64,000 nucleotides of DNA from Lamellibrachia satsuma (taxonomy: Eukaryota > Annelida > Polychaeta > Sabellida > Siboglinidae): contig BSQZ01000030.1 in assembly GCA_033239005.1 (NCBI GenBank), positions 4,834,001 to 4,898,000 of the forward strand, written 5' to 3'. Shown piece after piece: positions 31,255 to 41,999 of this stretch (position 1 is the stretch's first letter; each line of letters opens with the position of its first letter). The position numbers and the translations under genes were made by a program. The notes under the pieces are model-generated. The model ran no database searches, was not told the DNA's origin, and saw only the letters and a program-made list of their open reading frames with translations.

Positions 31255-31850
31255 GTGAGTGCATTGTAGCAACAACTAAACCACATTAAGTCTCACTCAC
31301 AGTCAGGCCTCTAGCCAGGAGTGGTGAGTGCATTGTAGCAACAACTAAACCACATTAAGTCTCACTCACAGTCAGGCCTCTAGCCAGGAGTGGTGAGTGC
31401 ATTGCAACAACAGCTAAACCACATTAAGTCTCACTCACAGTCAGGCCTCTAGCCAGGAGTGGTGAGTGCATTGTAGCAACAACTAAACCACATTAAGTCT
31501 CACTCACAGTCAGGCCTCTAGCCAGGATTGGTGAGTGCATTGTAGCAACAACTAAACCACATTAAGTCTCACTCACAGTCAGGCCTCTAGCCAGGATTGG
31601 TAAGTGCATTGTAGCAACAACTAAACCACATTAAGTCTCACTCACAGTCAGGCCTCTAGCCAGGAGTGGTGAGTGCATTGTAGCAACAACTAAACCACAT
31701 TAAGTCTCACTCACAGTCAGGCCTCTAGCCAGGATTGGTAAGTGCATTGTAGCAACAACTAAACCGCAATAAGTCTCACTCGCAGTCAAGCCTCTAGCCA
31801 GGATTGGTGAGTGCATTGTAGTAACAACTAAACTGCATTAACCCTTTCAA
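31240..31850. repeat. 69-bp donor array from exon 16
   Basis: About 9 units of 69 bp, each holding the exon 16 end (GCCAGGAGTG) and its donor gtgagtgcattgtag. The first repeat starts 69 nt after the real site (31251 to 31320). The unit has an in-frame TAG soon after the donor, so read-through would truncate the protein. Some units have gattg|gtaagt. Confidence 0.93.
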
Positions 31851-32150
31851 ACCCACATGATCGCCAGCAAAATTTGCCCCAGGAACCACAGTTATTTCAA
31901 TGATTCAGTTTTCTGTTACCCTGCATAGGGGATTGTCTAACAACAGCACAATAGTAAGAGACAGACCCATAAAAGTATACATTTCCTGAAAGTTGAATGA
32001 ATGAGCTATCCATCCAACTAAAATTTATTCATGAAAACACAGACAGGTGCAGGACAATTTCCATGGAAAGCAACAACAAAATTGAGAAAAAAACGATTGT
32101 CCAAAATAAAAATGGTTCATTGATACAAATGTCCACTTCTAGGAGTAGTA
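31851..32150. other. Unique intron 16 DNA
   Basis: No gene or transposon feature recognised between the two arrays of intron 16; one short ORF (31997-32239) runs into the next array and has no motif. Confidence 0.5.
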
Positions 32151-32154
32151 GCAA

Positions 32155-33310
32155 TGTCTATATATCTCTGAATACTAGCCTGTACCAGTCTTCAAGTCTG
32201 CAGTTGCTACAACAATCAGCAATGTCTATATATCTCTGAATACTAGTCTGTACCAGTCTTCAAGTCTGCAGTTGCTACAACAATCAGCAATGTCTATATA
32301 TCTCTGAATACTAGTCTGTACCAGTCTTCAAGTCTGCAGTTGCTACAACAATCAGCAATGTCTATATATCTCTGAATACTAGCCTGTACCAGTCTTCAAG
32401 TCTGCAGTTGCTACAACAATCAGCAATGTCTATATATCTCTGAATACTAGTCTGTACCAGTCTTCAAGTCTGCAGTTGCTACAACAATCAGCAATGTCTA
32501 TATATCTCTGAATACTAGTCTGTACCAGTCTTCAAGTCTGCAGTTGCTACAACAATCAGCAATGTCTATATATCTCTGAATACTAGCCTGTACCAGTCTT
32601 CAAGTCTGCAGTTGCTACAACAATCAGCAATGTCTATATATCTCTGAATACTAGTCTGTACCAGTCTTCAAGTCTGCAGTTGCTACAACAATCAGCAATG
32701 TCTATATATCTCTGAATACTAGTCTGTACCAGTCTTCAAGTCTGCAGTTGCTACAACAATCAGCAATGTCTATATATCTCTGAATACTAGTCTGTACCAG
32801 TCTTCAAGTCTGCAGTTGCTACAACAATCAGCAATGTCTATATATCTCTGAATACTAGCCTGTACCAGTCTTCAAGTCTGCAGTTGCTACAACAATCAGC
32901 AATGTCTATATATCTCTGAATACTAGCCTGTACCAGTCTTCAAGTCTGCAGTTGCTACAACAATCAGCAATGTCTATATATCTCTGAATACTAGTCTGTA
33001 CCAGTCTTCAAGTCTGCAGTTGCTACAACAATCAGCAATGTCTATATATCTCTGAATACTAGTCTGTACCAGTCTTCAAGTCTGCAGTTGCTACAACAAT
33101 CAGCAATGTCTATATATCTCTGAATACTAGTCTGTACCAGTCTTCAAGTCTGCAGTTGCTACAACAATCAGCAATGTCTATATATCTCTGAATACTAGCC
33201 TGTACCAGTCTTCAAGTCTGCAGTTGCTACAACAATCAGCAATGTCTATATATCTCTGAATACTAGTCTGTACCAGTCTTCAAGTCTGCAGTTGCTACAA
33301 CAATCAGCAA
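32155..33310. repeat. 68-bp minisatellite, about 17 units (intron 16)
   Basis: Highly uniform units of tctatatatctctgaatact plus agtctgtaccagtcttcaag and tctgcagttgctacaacaat. They differ almost only at one site (agcctg/agtctg), which points to recent homogenisation. Confidence 0.94.
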
Positions 33311-33394
33311 AAAGTATGAAAATTGAATGTTCAAATAAAACACAAAACAGGCACAGCGTCCGGGTCAAGTATCACAACGTTATTAAACGATGCA

Positions 33395-33500
33395 TGAATA
33401 GGTTGGTGACATAAATAGGTTGGTGACATAAATAGGTTGGTGACATAAATAGGTTGGCGACATAAATAGGTTGGTGACATAAATAGGTTGGCGACATAAA
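33395..33500. repeat. 17-bp minisatellite (intron 16)
   Basis: Six units of aataggttggtgacata. A (TA)n run follows at 33581-33611. Confidence 0.88.
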
Positions 33501-33611
33501 CTGATGCAGAAGCTGATGACTATGACATGATACTTGAATAATATTGAATAAAATACTGTGTACAATTGTAGGGCCCACTACATGGATATATATATATATA
33601 TATATATATAA

Positions 33612-34032
33612 GTGGTGCCAGCCAGCCTAGAGAAACTAACCAGGTTCCCAATTAATTCACCAGAAGTGCTCCACGCACCACACAGCACCAAGACTTAACA
33701 TGACCGGTTATTATTTCAGTGTACAATGACCTTTCAGTTACATGTTGAGCGTCGATGTGGTTGATTAAAAATACAATGAATGCTCCCTATTGATATCACA
33801 TTGGCTACGGTTTGGCAGCATTTCTTGCAATGTCAAACGTATCACAAACACACAATTTATGAACATTAATGCGATATATCCAGGACAACACTTCTGAGAT
33901 GTTTTTTTGCTGCGTCTAAAATATTGCAGCTCCGTAAATATTTCGAGTCAAAAATTTAAGTCGCCCGAAGCCATTTTTGGGTGCCATTGGCGACCGCTAA
34001 ATCTCACCCCTGCGGGTGTATCAATGTTTCAG
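33612..34032. mobile_element. Possible DNA-transposon end next to exon 17
   Basis: The end ctaaatctcacccctg (about 33999-34014) reads in reverse as caggggtgagatttag, like the CAGGG ends of hAT-type MITEs. The other end was not found. If real, the polypyrimidine region of the exon 17 acceptor lies within 20 nt of an inserted element. Otherwise nothing is recognised in this stretch. Confidence 0.3.
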
Positions 34033-34153
34033 CTGATGTCAACAAACCCACGTTATGCTAAGTTTCTCTTCCAACTGGCTGATCTTGGCAGTCAACTACA
34101 GATTGCCAAGTTACGAGACTGCGCTTTCAACCTGCTCCAACTCATCCCTGCAG
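34033..34153 (+). CDS. USP9X: USP9X-type deubiquitinase, exon 17
   Basis: 40 codons plus 1 nt, phase 0 in and 1 out: LMSTNPRYAKFLFQLADLGS then QLQIAKLRDCAFNLLQLIPA, aligning with USP9X [20 protein letters not shown]. The acceptor is atgtttcag and the donor gtatgt. The 100 nt just upstream look like a transposon end. Confidence 0.92.
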
Positions 34154-34266
34154 GTATGTCACATGACTGATGTAGGTCACATGATTGTCACAGGCCACTT
34201 AATTGTCTTATGTTGATTTTGACCAAAAATATTTTTATTTACTGTAGGCATTGCTAAAAAATGTTG

Positions 34267-34490
34267 GCTCTATATCACTGGGATTGTATTGATCACTGGA
34301 ATAATATTGATCACTGGGACTGTATTGATCATTGGAATAGTATCGATCACTGGGATTGTATTGATCACTGGGATTGTATTGATCACTGGGATTGTATTGA
34401 TCACTGGAATAGTATCGATCACTGGGATTGTATTGATCACTGGGATTGTATTGATCACTGGGATTGTATTGATCACTGGGTATTGTATCT
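34267..34490. repeat. 18-bp minisatellite (intron 17)
   Basis: About 12 units of tgatcactgggattgtat. The 18-bp length leaves open frames (DHWDCI), which are artefacts. Confidence 0.92.
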
Positions 34491-34548
34491 ATAAGTGGGA
34501 CTGTGTTAATGAAAGGACTGTCTTAATGTGTGCTGTCTTGTGTGGCAG

Positions 34549-34703
34549 ACGTACACACGATAGAGAGCCTCAAGTCCCTGTGTGCGGAGAGTGTGAAGGG
34601 AGAGGGAGAGAGTGTGAAGGGAGAGGGAGAGAGTGTCCCCTCCAGTACGCTGGAGGCCGAGTACTTTGGCTCTTCTCCCTCCAAAGTCATCTACTATCTG
34701 TCT
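34549..34703 (+). CDS. USP9X: USP9X-type deubiquitinase, exon 18, with 21-bp coding duplication
   Basis: 2 nt plus 51 codons, phase 1 in and 0 out: VHTIESLKSLCAESVKGEGE then SVKGEGESVPSSTLEAEYFG and SSPSKVIYYLS. The acceptor is tgtggcag and the donor gtgagt. A 21-bp unit starting at 34593 and 34614 is tandemly duplicated in frame, giving SVKGEGE twice in a part where vertebrate USP9X is variable. Confidence 0.92.
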
Positions 34704-34934
34704 GTGAGTACGACTCATATTTCATCGACGTCTTCATTTTGTCATTAATTTATATTAAAAATTAATGTAAACTAATGGTAAAATCACGTATTATCAAAAA
34801 AAATTACCATTTGTTCAGCCAAATTGCTTCATATTGCATATTTTTTATATTTTTGCTAGAATAAATACATATTCTATTTTCTGCAAGATTTTCCACAAAA
34901 GATAATGTGGTTGCTGTGGCTATGTTCATGCAAA

Positions 34935-36335
34935 TTGTTTTACACAGTGTCTGTCCTGAGTTACACAGTGTATGCCCTGTGTTACACAGTGTATGCTCTG
35001 TGTTACACAGTGTCTGCCCTGGGTTAGACAGTGTCTGTCCTGAGTTAGACAGTGCCTGCCCTGGGTTAGACAGTGCCTGCCCTGGGTTAGACAGTGTCTG
35101 CCCTGGGTTAGACAGTGTCTGCCCTGGGTTAGACAGTGTCTGCCCTGGGTTAGACAGTGTCTGCCCTGGGTTAGACAGTGTCTGCCCTGAGTTAGACAGT
35201 GTCTGCCCTGAGTTAGACAGTGTCTGTCCTGAGTTACACAGTGTCTGTCCTGTGTTACACAGTGTCTGTCCTGTGTTACACAGTGTATGTCCTGTGTTAC
35301 ACAGTGTATGTCCTGAATTAGACAGTGTCTGTCCTGAGTTACACAGTGTCTGTCCTGAGTTACACAGTGTCTGTCCTGAGTTACACAGTGTATGTCCTGT
35401 GTTACACAGTGTATGTCCTGTGTTACACAGTGTATGTCCTGAGTTACACAGTGTCTGTCCTGTGTTAGACAGTGTCTGTCCTGTGTTAGACAGTGTCTGC
35501 CCTGAGTTAGACAGTGTATGCCCTGGGTTAGACAGTGTCTGCCCTGAGTTAGACAGTGTCTGCCCTGAGTTAGACAGTGTCTGCCCTGAGTTAGACAGTG
35601 TCTGCCCTGAGTTAGACAGTGTCTGCCCTGAGTTAGACAGTGTCTGCCCTGAGTTAGACAGTGTCTGCCCTGAGTTAGACAGTGTATGCTCTGGGTTAGA
35701 CAGTGTCTGCCCTGAGTTAGACAGTGTCTGCCCTGAGTTAGACAGTGTCTGCCCTGAGTTAGACAGTGTCTGCCCTGAGTTAGACAGTGTCTGCCCTGGG
35801 TTAGACAGTGTATGCCCTGGGTTAGACAGTGTCTGCCCTGAGTTAGACAGTGTCTGCCCTGGGTTAGACAGTGTCTGCCCTGAGTTAGACAGTGTCTGCC
35901 CTGAGTTAGACAGTGTCTGCCCTGGGTTAGACAGTGTCTGCTCTGGGTTAGACAGTGTCTGCCCTGAGTTAGACAGTGTCTGCTTGAGTTAGACAGTGTC
36001 TGCCCTGAGTTAGACAGTGTCTGCCCTGAGTTAGACAGTGTCTGCCCTGGGTTAGACAGTGTATGCCCTGGGTTAGACAGTGTATGCCCTGGGTTAGACA
36101 GTATCTGCCCTGAGTTAGACAGTGTCTGCCCTGAGTTAGACAGTGTCTGCCCTGAGTTAGACAGTGTCTGCCCTGGGTTAGACAGTGTATGCCCTGGGTT
36201 AGACAGTGTATGCCCTGGGTTAGACAGTGTATGCCCTGGGTTAGACAGTGTATGCCCTGGGTTACACAGTGTATGGCCTGGGTTACACAGTGTATGGCCT
36301 GGGTTACACAGTGTATGGCCTGGGTTATACAGTCT
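34935..36335. repeat. 21-bp minisatellite, about 66 units (intron 18)
   Basis: Unit gttagacagtgtctgccctg plus a. It is open on both strands because 21 is a multiple of 3, giving ORFs of 361 and 474 codons that are not genes. Variants tac/tag and tct/tat occur in blocks. Confidence 0.94.
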
Positions 36336-36374
36336 GTTGTTCAGTGTCAATGACAGACTCTGTTCTCTCTCCAG

Positions 36375-36437
36375 GTCACCTATGCCTTGTTGATGCCTGC
36401 ACAGAATCCACTCTCAGACGACGCCTTTACATTCCAG
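36375..36437 (+). CDS. USP9X: USP9X-type deubiquitinase, exon 19
   Basis: Short exon of 21 codons, phase 0/0: VTYALLMPAQNPLSDDAFTF then Q, aligning with USP9X VVYALLMPAGAPLADD. The acceptor is ctctccag and the donor gtcagt. Confidence 0.93.
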
Positions 36438-36439
36438 GT

Positions 36440-36745
36440 CAGTGGTTCACCCTGCCCCCTAGGTCCCCACCCCACTAGGTCCCTTCCCCGAAGGTCCCCA
36501 CCCTGCTAGGTCCCTGTCACCCTAGGTCCCCACCCCACTAGGTCCCTGCCCCCTAAGTCCCCAATACACTAGGTCCCTGTCCCCTAGGTCCCCACTCCAC
36601 TAGGTCCCTGTCCCCTAGGTTCCCACACCACTAGGTCCCTGCCCCCTAGGTTCCCAATCCACTAGGTCCCCACTGCACTAGGTCCCTGCCCCCTTAGGTC
36701 CCCACTCCACTAGGTCAACACCCCCTAGGTCCTCACCCCTCATGA
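36440..36745. repeat. C-rich 28-bp minisatellite (intron 19)
   Basis: About 10 units of ccactaggtccctgccccct plus aggtcccc. It begins just after the exon 19 donor and contains ctag|gtccc, but it does not clearly copy the exon end. Confidence 0.85.
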
Positions 36746-36832
36746 TAAGACTTATACTTGGTTACTTCCAGACGGTGGAGAATATTTCCAAATTAATTTA
36801 AAATATCAAAAGCAATATATATCTACAAAACT

Positions 36833-37095
36833 AAGGAAAACATATTTTCTAACTATCGGTCAGTCTCAATATTACCAATTTTCTCTAAAATGTTGGAAAG
36901 ACTAATGTATAACCGACTGTTAGATTGTGTTAATAAGCATGACATCCTGTACAAATATCAGTTCGATTTATCGATAAAAAATCACTACTAGCATGGCATT
37001 AATGGTCAGTGTTGACAAAATATCAGAATATCACAAGTATCACAAAACTAATGCGCTAGGGGTGTTCGTGGACTTGTCTAAAGCATTCAATACAG
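36833..37095 (+). mobile_element. Reverse-transcriptase fragment of a non-LTR element
   Basis: Translates in broken frames to a piece like NYRSVSILPIFSKMLERLMY, then NRLLDCVNKHDILYKYQF, and after a break VFVDLSKAFN. These are RT motifs before and at motif A (the D in DLSKAF). It differs from both the CR1-like family and the 44-kb element, so it is a third lineage. Confidence 0.75.
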
Positions 37096-37119
37096 AATTG
37101 AATTTGAACTTGAATTGAG

Positions 37120-37478
37120 ACTTCGAGTGATATGTCTTGAATGTTTGATTTGGTCCCCTCTATACATGGAGACCTCAAGAGTGATATGTCTTGTATGTTT
37201 GATTTGGTCCCCAATATACATGGAGACCCCAAGAGTGATATGCCCTGTTTGTTTTGATTTGGTTCCCAATATACATGGAGACCTTAAGAGTGATATGTCT
37301 TGTATGTTTGATTTGGTCCCCTCTGTACATGGAGACCTCAAGAGTGATATGTCCTGTTTGTTTGATTTGGCCCCCAATATACATGGAGACCTCAAGAGTG
37401 ATATGTCCTGTTTGTTTGACATGATCCCCTCTAGACTTTGGAAACCTCAAGAATGATATATCCTGTGTATGTTTCCAG
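37120..37478. repeat. 54-bp array reaching the exon 20 acceptor
   Basis: About 6 units of gagacctcaagagtgatatg plus tcttgtatgtttgatttggt. The region just before exon 20 (gaaacctcaagaatgatata, then tgtatgtttccag) is the last unit, diverged so that ttgat becomes tccag, the real acceptor. Confidence 0.88.
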
Positions 37479-37570
37479 TGCAACTTTGTACGCAGTGGCG
37501 GCGTGCCGATCACACTGAGCATGCTCACAAAGAATAACTTCCTGTCGACCGCCGACCTGGAGACGCGCAG
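37479..37570 (+). CDS. USP9X: USP9X-type deubiquitinase, exon 20
   Basis: 30 codons plus 2 nt, phase 0 in and 2 out: [20 protein letters not shown] then [10 protein letters not shown]. The acceptor is gtttccag and the donor gtgatg. Conserved SGG.P..LSML..NNF motif of USP9X. The intron sequence just upstream is the last, diverged unit of a 54-bp array. Confidence 0.94.
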
Positions 37571-37644
37571 GTGATGTACCTAATGTGTAGAAACGTCAAT
37601 GTATCTGTGACATTACGAAAATCAACAAATATATATCAGCAACT

Positions 37645-37651
37645 ATGTGTG

Positions 37652-37722
<71 letters not shown>

Positions 37723-37725
37723 ATG
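37645..37725. repeat. (GTGC)n microsatellite
   Basis: Nearly pure run of gtgc repeats, about 20 copies, in intron 20. Confidence 0.95.
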
Positions 37726-37794
37726 TGTGTGGCTTATACGGTAGTAGGGTGATTTAATCAGCCATGTTTAATTATACTGGGGTCACTTAACAGG

Positions 37795-38720
37795 GTTAAC
37801 CGCTATAGAATGAAAAGATTTGTGACAGTTGACAGGACTGTCACCAGAGGCCCTGTAGAATGAGAAGATTTGTGACAGTTGACAGGACCGTCACCAGAGT
37901 CCCTGTAGAATGAGAAGATTTGTGACAGTTGACAGGACTGTCACCAGAGTCTCTGTAGAATGAGAAGACTTGTGACAGTTGACAGGACTGTCACCAGAGT
38001 CCCTGTAGAATGAGAAGACTTGTGACAGTTGAGAGGACTGTCACCAGAGTCCCTGTAGAATGAGAAGACTTGTGACAGTTGACAGGACTGTCACCAGAGT
38101 CCCTGTAGAATGAGAAGACTTGTGACAGTTGACAGGACTGTCACCAGAGTCCCTGTAGAATGAGAACATTTGTGACAGTTGACAGGACTGTCGCCAGAGT
38201 CCCTGTAGAATGAAAAGATTTGTGACAGTTGACAGGACTGTCACCAGAGTCCCTGTAGAATGAGAAGACTTGTGACAGTTGACAGGACTGTCACCAGAGT
38301 CTCTGTAGAATGAGAAGACTTGTGACAGTTGACAGGACTGTCACCAGAGTCTCTGTAGAATGAGAAGACTTGTGACAGTTGACAGAACTGTCACCAGAGT
38401 CCCTGTAGAATGAGAAGACTTGTGACAGTTGACAGGACTGTCACCAGAGTCCCTGTAGAATGAGAAGACTTGTGACAGTTGACAGGACTGTCACCAGAGT
38501 CCCTGTAGAATGAGAAGACTTGTGACAGTTGACAGGACTGTCACCAGAGTCCCTGTAGAATGAGAAGACTTGTGACAGTTGACAGGACTGTCACCAGAGT
38601 CTCTGTAGAATGAGAAGACTTGTGACAGTTGACAGGACTGTCACCAGAGTCCCTGTAGAATGAGAAGACTTGTGACAGTTGAGAGGACTGTCACCAGAGT
38701 CCCTGTAGAATGAGAGCACT
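37795..38720. repeat. 50-bp minisatellite, about 18 units (intron 20)
   Basis: Unit ccctgtagaatgagaagact plus tgtgacagttgacaggactg and tcaccagagt. It contains a small inverted motif (gacagttgacaggactgtc). It stops 25 bp before the exon 21 acceptor. Confidence 0.93.
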
Positions 38721-38745
38721 GAGTGTTGAGTGTGTGTTCCTCTAG

Positions 38746-38992
38746 GACGGCCTACCTGGCAGTGCTCAAGATCTGTAAGTTACTTGTCACGTGCGTGGGT
38801 CATGCCCAGGTTCAGATGGTAGCGGATGCGTGTCAGACGCCGGATGCACCGCCAAGCACATCTGCGGTGTCTGCGGCGGTGCACAACCATGCTGTGGTGC
38901 TGCAGCAAGCTCTGCTGCATGTGCCTAACCCCAACGCTGAGTGCATGACTCGCAACGTCGCCAGCAAGATCGGCCAACACCTCGGCAAGCAG
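38746..38992 (+). CDS. USP9X: USP9X-type deubiquitinase, exon 21
   Basis: 1 nt plus 82 codons, phase 2 in and 0 out: TAYLAVLKICKLLVTCVGHA through NAECMTRNVASKIGQHLGKQ. It aligns with USP9X [20 protein letters not shown] to SSECMLRNVS. The acceptor is cctctag and the donor gtgaga. Confidence 0.94.
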
Positions 38993-39671
38993 GTGAGACT
39001 ATAGTCCCACTGGGGGCCGTGTCAAAACACAAATAGTCTTTGCCATGGCTCTATGTATGTATGGAATTAACACTTGATTAAACATTCATGATATTATTTT
39101 TATTTTGTTTTTACACAATGGAGTCAACAGTGCCATTGGTTGGTGAGATGAAGTTACAGTGTTCAGTGCTCTGTCCCATCCAGCCTCATGAGTCAAAATG
39201 TGTAACTCAGAGTGTTTTCAAGTATAAATTAAGATTGTGTTTAAGCCTGCTGGGGCAGCTGCTGTCAGTTGATTTTTTTTCCTCATAACATGCTAAGAAA
39301 TACTGAACTGAATGTCGACACCACAAATAATCATCAGCATTATATACCGGTTTCCCTAACATGCATTACATGCAAAATAATGGAACGTATTGTGTGCAGA
39401 CAGATCGGTCGGCACCGTGATTACAACATCCTAAACCTTAACCAACATGGCTTCCGAAAGGGTTTTTCTTGTGAAACACAACTTGTCAGTACTAGACGTA
39501 TTCTATCAACTGAAAGAACCTGACAGATGTCATTTTTCTGTACTCCAGTAAGGCCTTTAGTAAAGTGTCTCATACAAAACTTCTCCACAAAATCCGGTTC
39601 TACAGAATCAACGGAAAGACAAATGCCTGGATCAGTGCGTTTCTCGGTTCTTGCAGTCAACAAGTTGTCAT

Positions 39672-40362
39672 CAAAGGGCAGTTATCATAGTCAGCCGACG
39701 TCCTCTCTGGGCCACAAGAATGGTGTTGGGACCAATGTTGTTTTTGTTGTACATTAACAAAGGGCAGTCATCACGGTCAGCCGACGTCCTCTCTGGGCCA
39801 CAAGAATGGTGTTGGGACCAATGTTGTTTTTGTTGTACATTAACAAAGGGCAGTCATCACGGTCAGCCGACGTCCTCTCTGGGCCACAAGAATGGTGTTG
39901 GGACCAATGTTGTTTTTGTTGTACATTAACAAAGGGCAGTCATCACGGTCAGCCGACGTCCTCTCTGGGCCACAAGAATGGTGTTGGGACCAATGTTGTT
40001 TTTGTTGTACATTAACAAAGGGCAGTCATCACGGTCAGCCGACGTCCTCTCTGGGCCACAAGAATGGTGTTGGGACCAATGTTGTTTTTGTTGTACATTA
40101 ACAAAGGGCAGTCATCACGGTCAGCCGACGTCCTCTCTGGGCCACAAGAATGGTGTTGGGACCAATGTTGTTTTTGTTGTACATTAACAAAGGGCAGTCA
40201 TCACGGTCAGCCGACGTCCTCTCTGGGCCACAAGAATGGTGTTGGGACCAATGTTGTTTTTGTTGTACATTAACAAAGGGCAGTCATCACGGTCAGCCGA
40301 CGTCCTCTCTGGGCCACAAGAATGGTGTTGGGACCAATGTTGTTTTTGTTGTACATTAACAA
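39672..40362. repeat. 86-bp array inside the decayed RT gene
   Basis: About 8 nearly identical units of 86 bp, each containing agccgacgtcctctctgggc and the RT text for GPMLFLLYIN. Exact 86-bp spacing and near-zero divergence indicate recent expansion within a dead gene. Confidence 0.94.
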
Positions 40363-40440
40363 CATCAACAAAGGAGTGAATTCACAAATGCGCCTCTTTG
40401 CTGATGACGGTATCGTTTACCATGAAATTCAAACCTTTGC

Positions 40441-40645
40441 TGACCACATGGCACTTGAAGGCTGACCACATGGCACTTGAAGGCTGACCACATGGCACTT
40501 GAAGGCTGGCCACATGGCACTTGAAGGCTGACCACATGGCACTTGAAGGCTGACCATATGGCACTTGAAGGCTGGCCACATGGCACTTGAAGGCTGACTA
40601 CATGGCACTTGAAGGCTGACCACAAGGCACTTGAAGGCTGGTCTG
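40441..40645. repeat. 22-bp array inside the decayed RT gene
   Basis: About 9 units of ctgaccacatggcacttgaa plus gg, right after the FADD block. Confidence 0.93.
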
Positions 40646-40875
40646 ACAAAACTCTACCACTGGGCAAAGATGTGGCAGATGGATTTTAATGTGTCAAAGT
40701 GCACTGTCCTGTCAGTTACGACCAACAGGAATCCATCAACATATGATTACTATATGGATGACCAACATATCCCACAAACTGACAACCAGGACTACCTGGG
40801 AATTACCATCAACATGAAGTTATCATGGCAGCCACACATCAATGAGGTGCAAAACAAAGCCAGAAAGACACCCTG

Positions 40876-41498
40876 CCTAGAGAACACTGCATGTGGCAGA
40901 GAACACTGCATGTGGCAGAGAACACTGCATGTGGCAGAGAACACTGCATGTGGCAGAGAACACTGCATGTGGCAGAGAACACTGTATGTGGCAGAGAACA
41001 CTGCATGTGGCAGAGAACACTGCATGTGGCAGAGAACACTGCATGTGGCAGAGAACACTGCATGTGGCAGAGAACACTGCATGTGGCAGAGTACACTGCA
41101 TGTGGCAGAGAACACTGCATGTGACAGAGAACACTGCATGTGGCAGAGAACACTGCATGTGGCAGAGAACACTGCATGTGGCAGAGAACACTGCATGTGG
41201 CAGAGTACACTGCATGTGGCAGAGAACACTGCATGTGACAGAGAACACTGCATGTGGCAGAGAACACTGCATGTGGCAGAGAACACTGCATGTGGCAGAG
41301 AACACTGCATGTGGCAGAGAACACTGCATGTGACAGAGAACACTGCATGTGGCAGAGAACACTGTATGTGGCAGAGAACACTGCATGTGGCAGAGAACAC
41401 TGCATGTGGCAGAGAACACTGCATGTGACAGAGAACACTGCATGTGGCAGAGAACACTGCATGTGACAGAGAACACTGCATGTGACAGAGAACACTGA
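40876..41498. repeat. 19-bp array inside the decayed RT gene
   Basis: About 33 units of agaacactgcatgtggcag. Since 19 cycles through all frames and lacks stops on either strand, spurious ORFs of 200-265 codons result. Confidence 0.94.
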
Positions 41499-41999
41499 GG
41501 TGCTTGTCCGACCGACGCTTGAGTGTGCTACTTGCACCTGGTCACCCCACAGCAAGACAAACATTCAGAAAGTTGAACAAGTGCAGCGTTCCACGGCTCG
41601 TTTTGTCGCTGGTGACTATTGGAGAACTCAAGTGTCACTGTGCTAACCTCGTACGATACATTACATTCTAGACATTGCATCAGAGATGCCAATCTGTTTT
41701 ATAAGATTCACCATGGACAAGTTCGCATCAGTTTGCCTACATTGTCACAGCAGACACTCACACTAGTCACCCCCACGAGTATAAACCCTTAACACTACCA
41801 GCCTCCTGCATCATCTACCAGCACTCATTCCCTCACCCAGGAAGCAGACATGGCACCAACGACAGAAGCATTTCAGAAAGACGCCCTCGAAGTTATTAAG
41901 TCGCCGTAGATGTCCATTTTAACCCTGAACTGCATAATATTTATTGTACGTACAAACGTTTTAGATCACCCCACCTTGGGAGAGGACGTTACAAACTGA

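Larger units (their letters stand above)
39265..41935 (+). pseudogene. Decayed non-LTR reverse transcriptase gene broken by three minisatellites
   Basis: Recognisable RT order on the + strand: YIPVSLTCITCKIMERIVC, NQHGFRKGFSCETQL (39340-39500); a broken motif A part near 39545 (SKAFSKVSHTKL-like); PMLFLLYIN (motif B/C region) inside an 86-bp array; QMRLFADDGIVYHE (40390-40430, catalytic Asp pair); LYHWAKMWQMDFNVSKCTVL and YLGITINMKLSWQPHINEV (40655-40860); RPTLECATCTWSPHSKTNIQ and VEQVQRSTARFVAGDY (41510-41625). Arrays of 86, 22 and 19 bp interrupt it. Not functional. Confidence 0.88.

Noticed and set aside
34907..36350. Long ORFs on both strands (361 and 474 codons; LDSVCPE and HCLTQGR repeats)
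   Set aside because: A 21-bp unit with no stop keeps frames open on both strands. It lies within intron 18 between well-supported USP9X exons.
37645..37725. (GTGC)n / GT-rich run as a telomere-like or regulatory element
   Set aside because: It is a simple microsatellite within intron 20, with no TTAGGG-type unit and no other regulatory evidence.
40792..41564. Cys/His-rich ORFs from the 19-bp array (HCMWQRTLHVAENTACGRE on +, CSVLCHMQ on -)
   Set aside because: The array has no stops in any frame. The flanks are a decayed reverse transcriptase, so no zinc-finger-like protein is supported.
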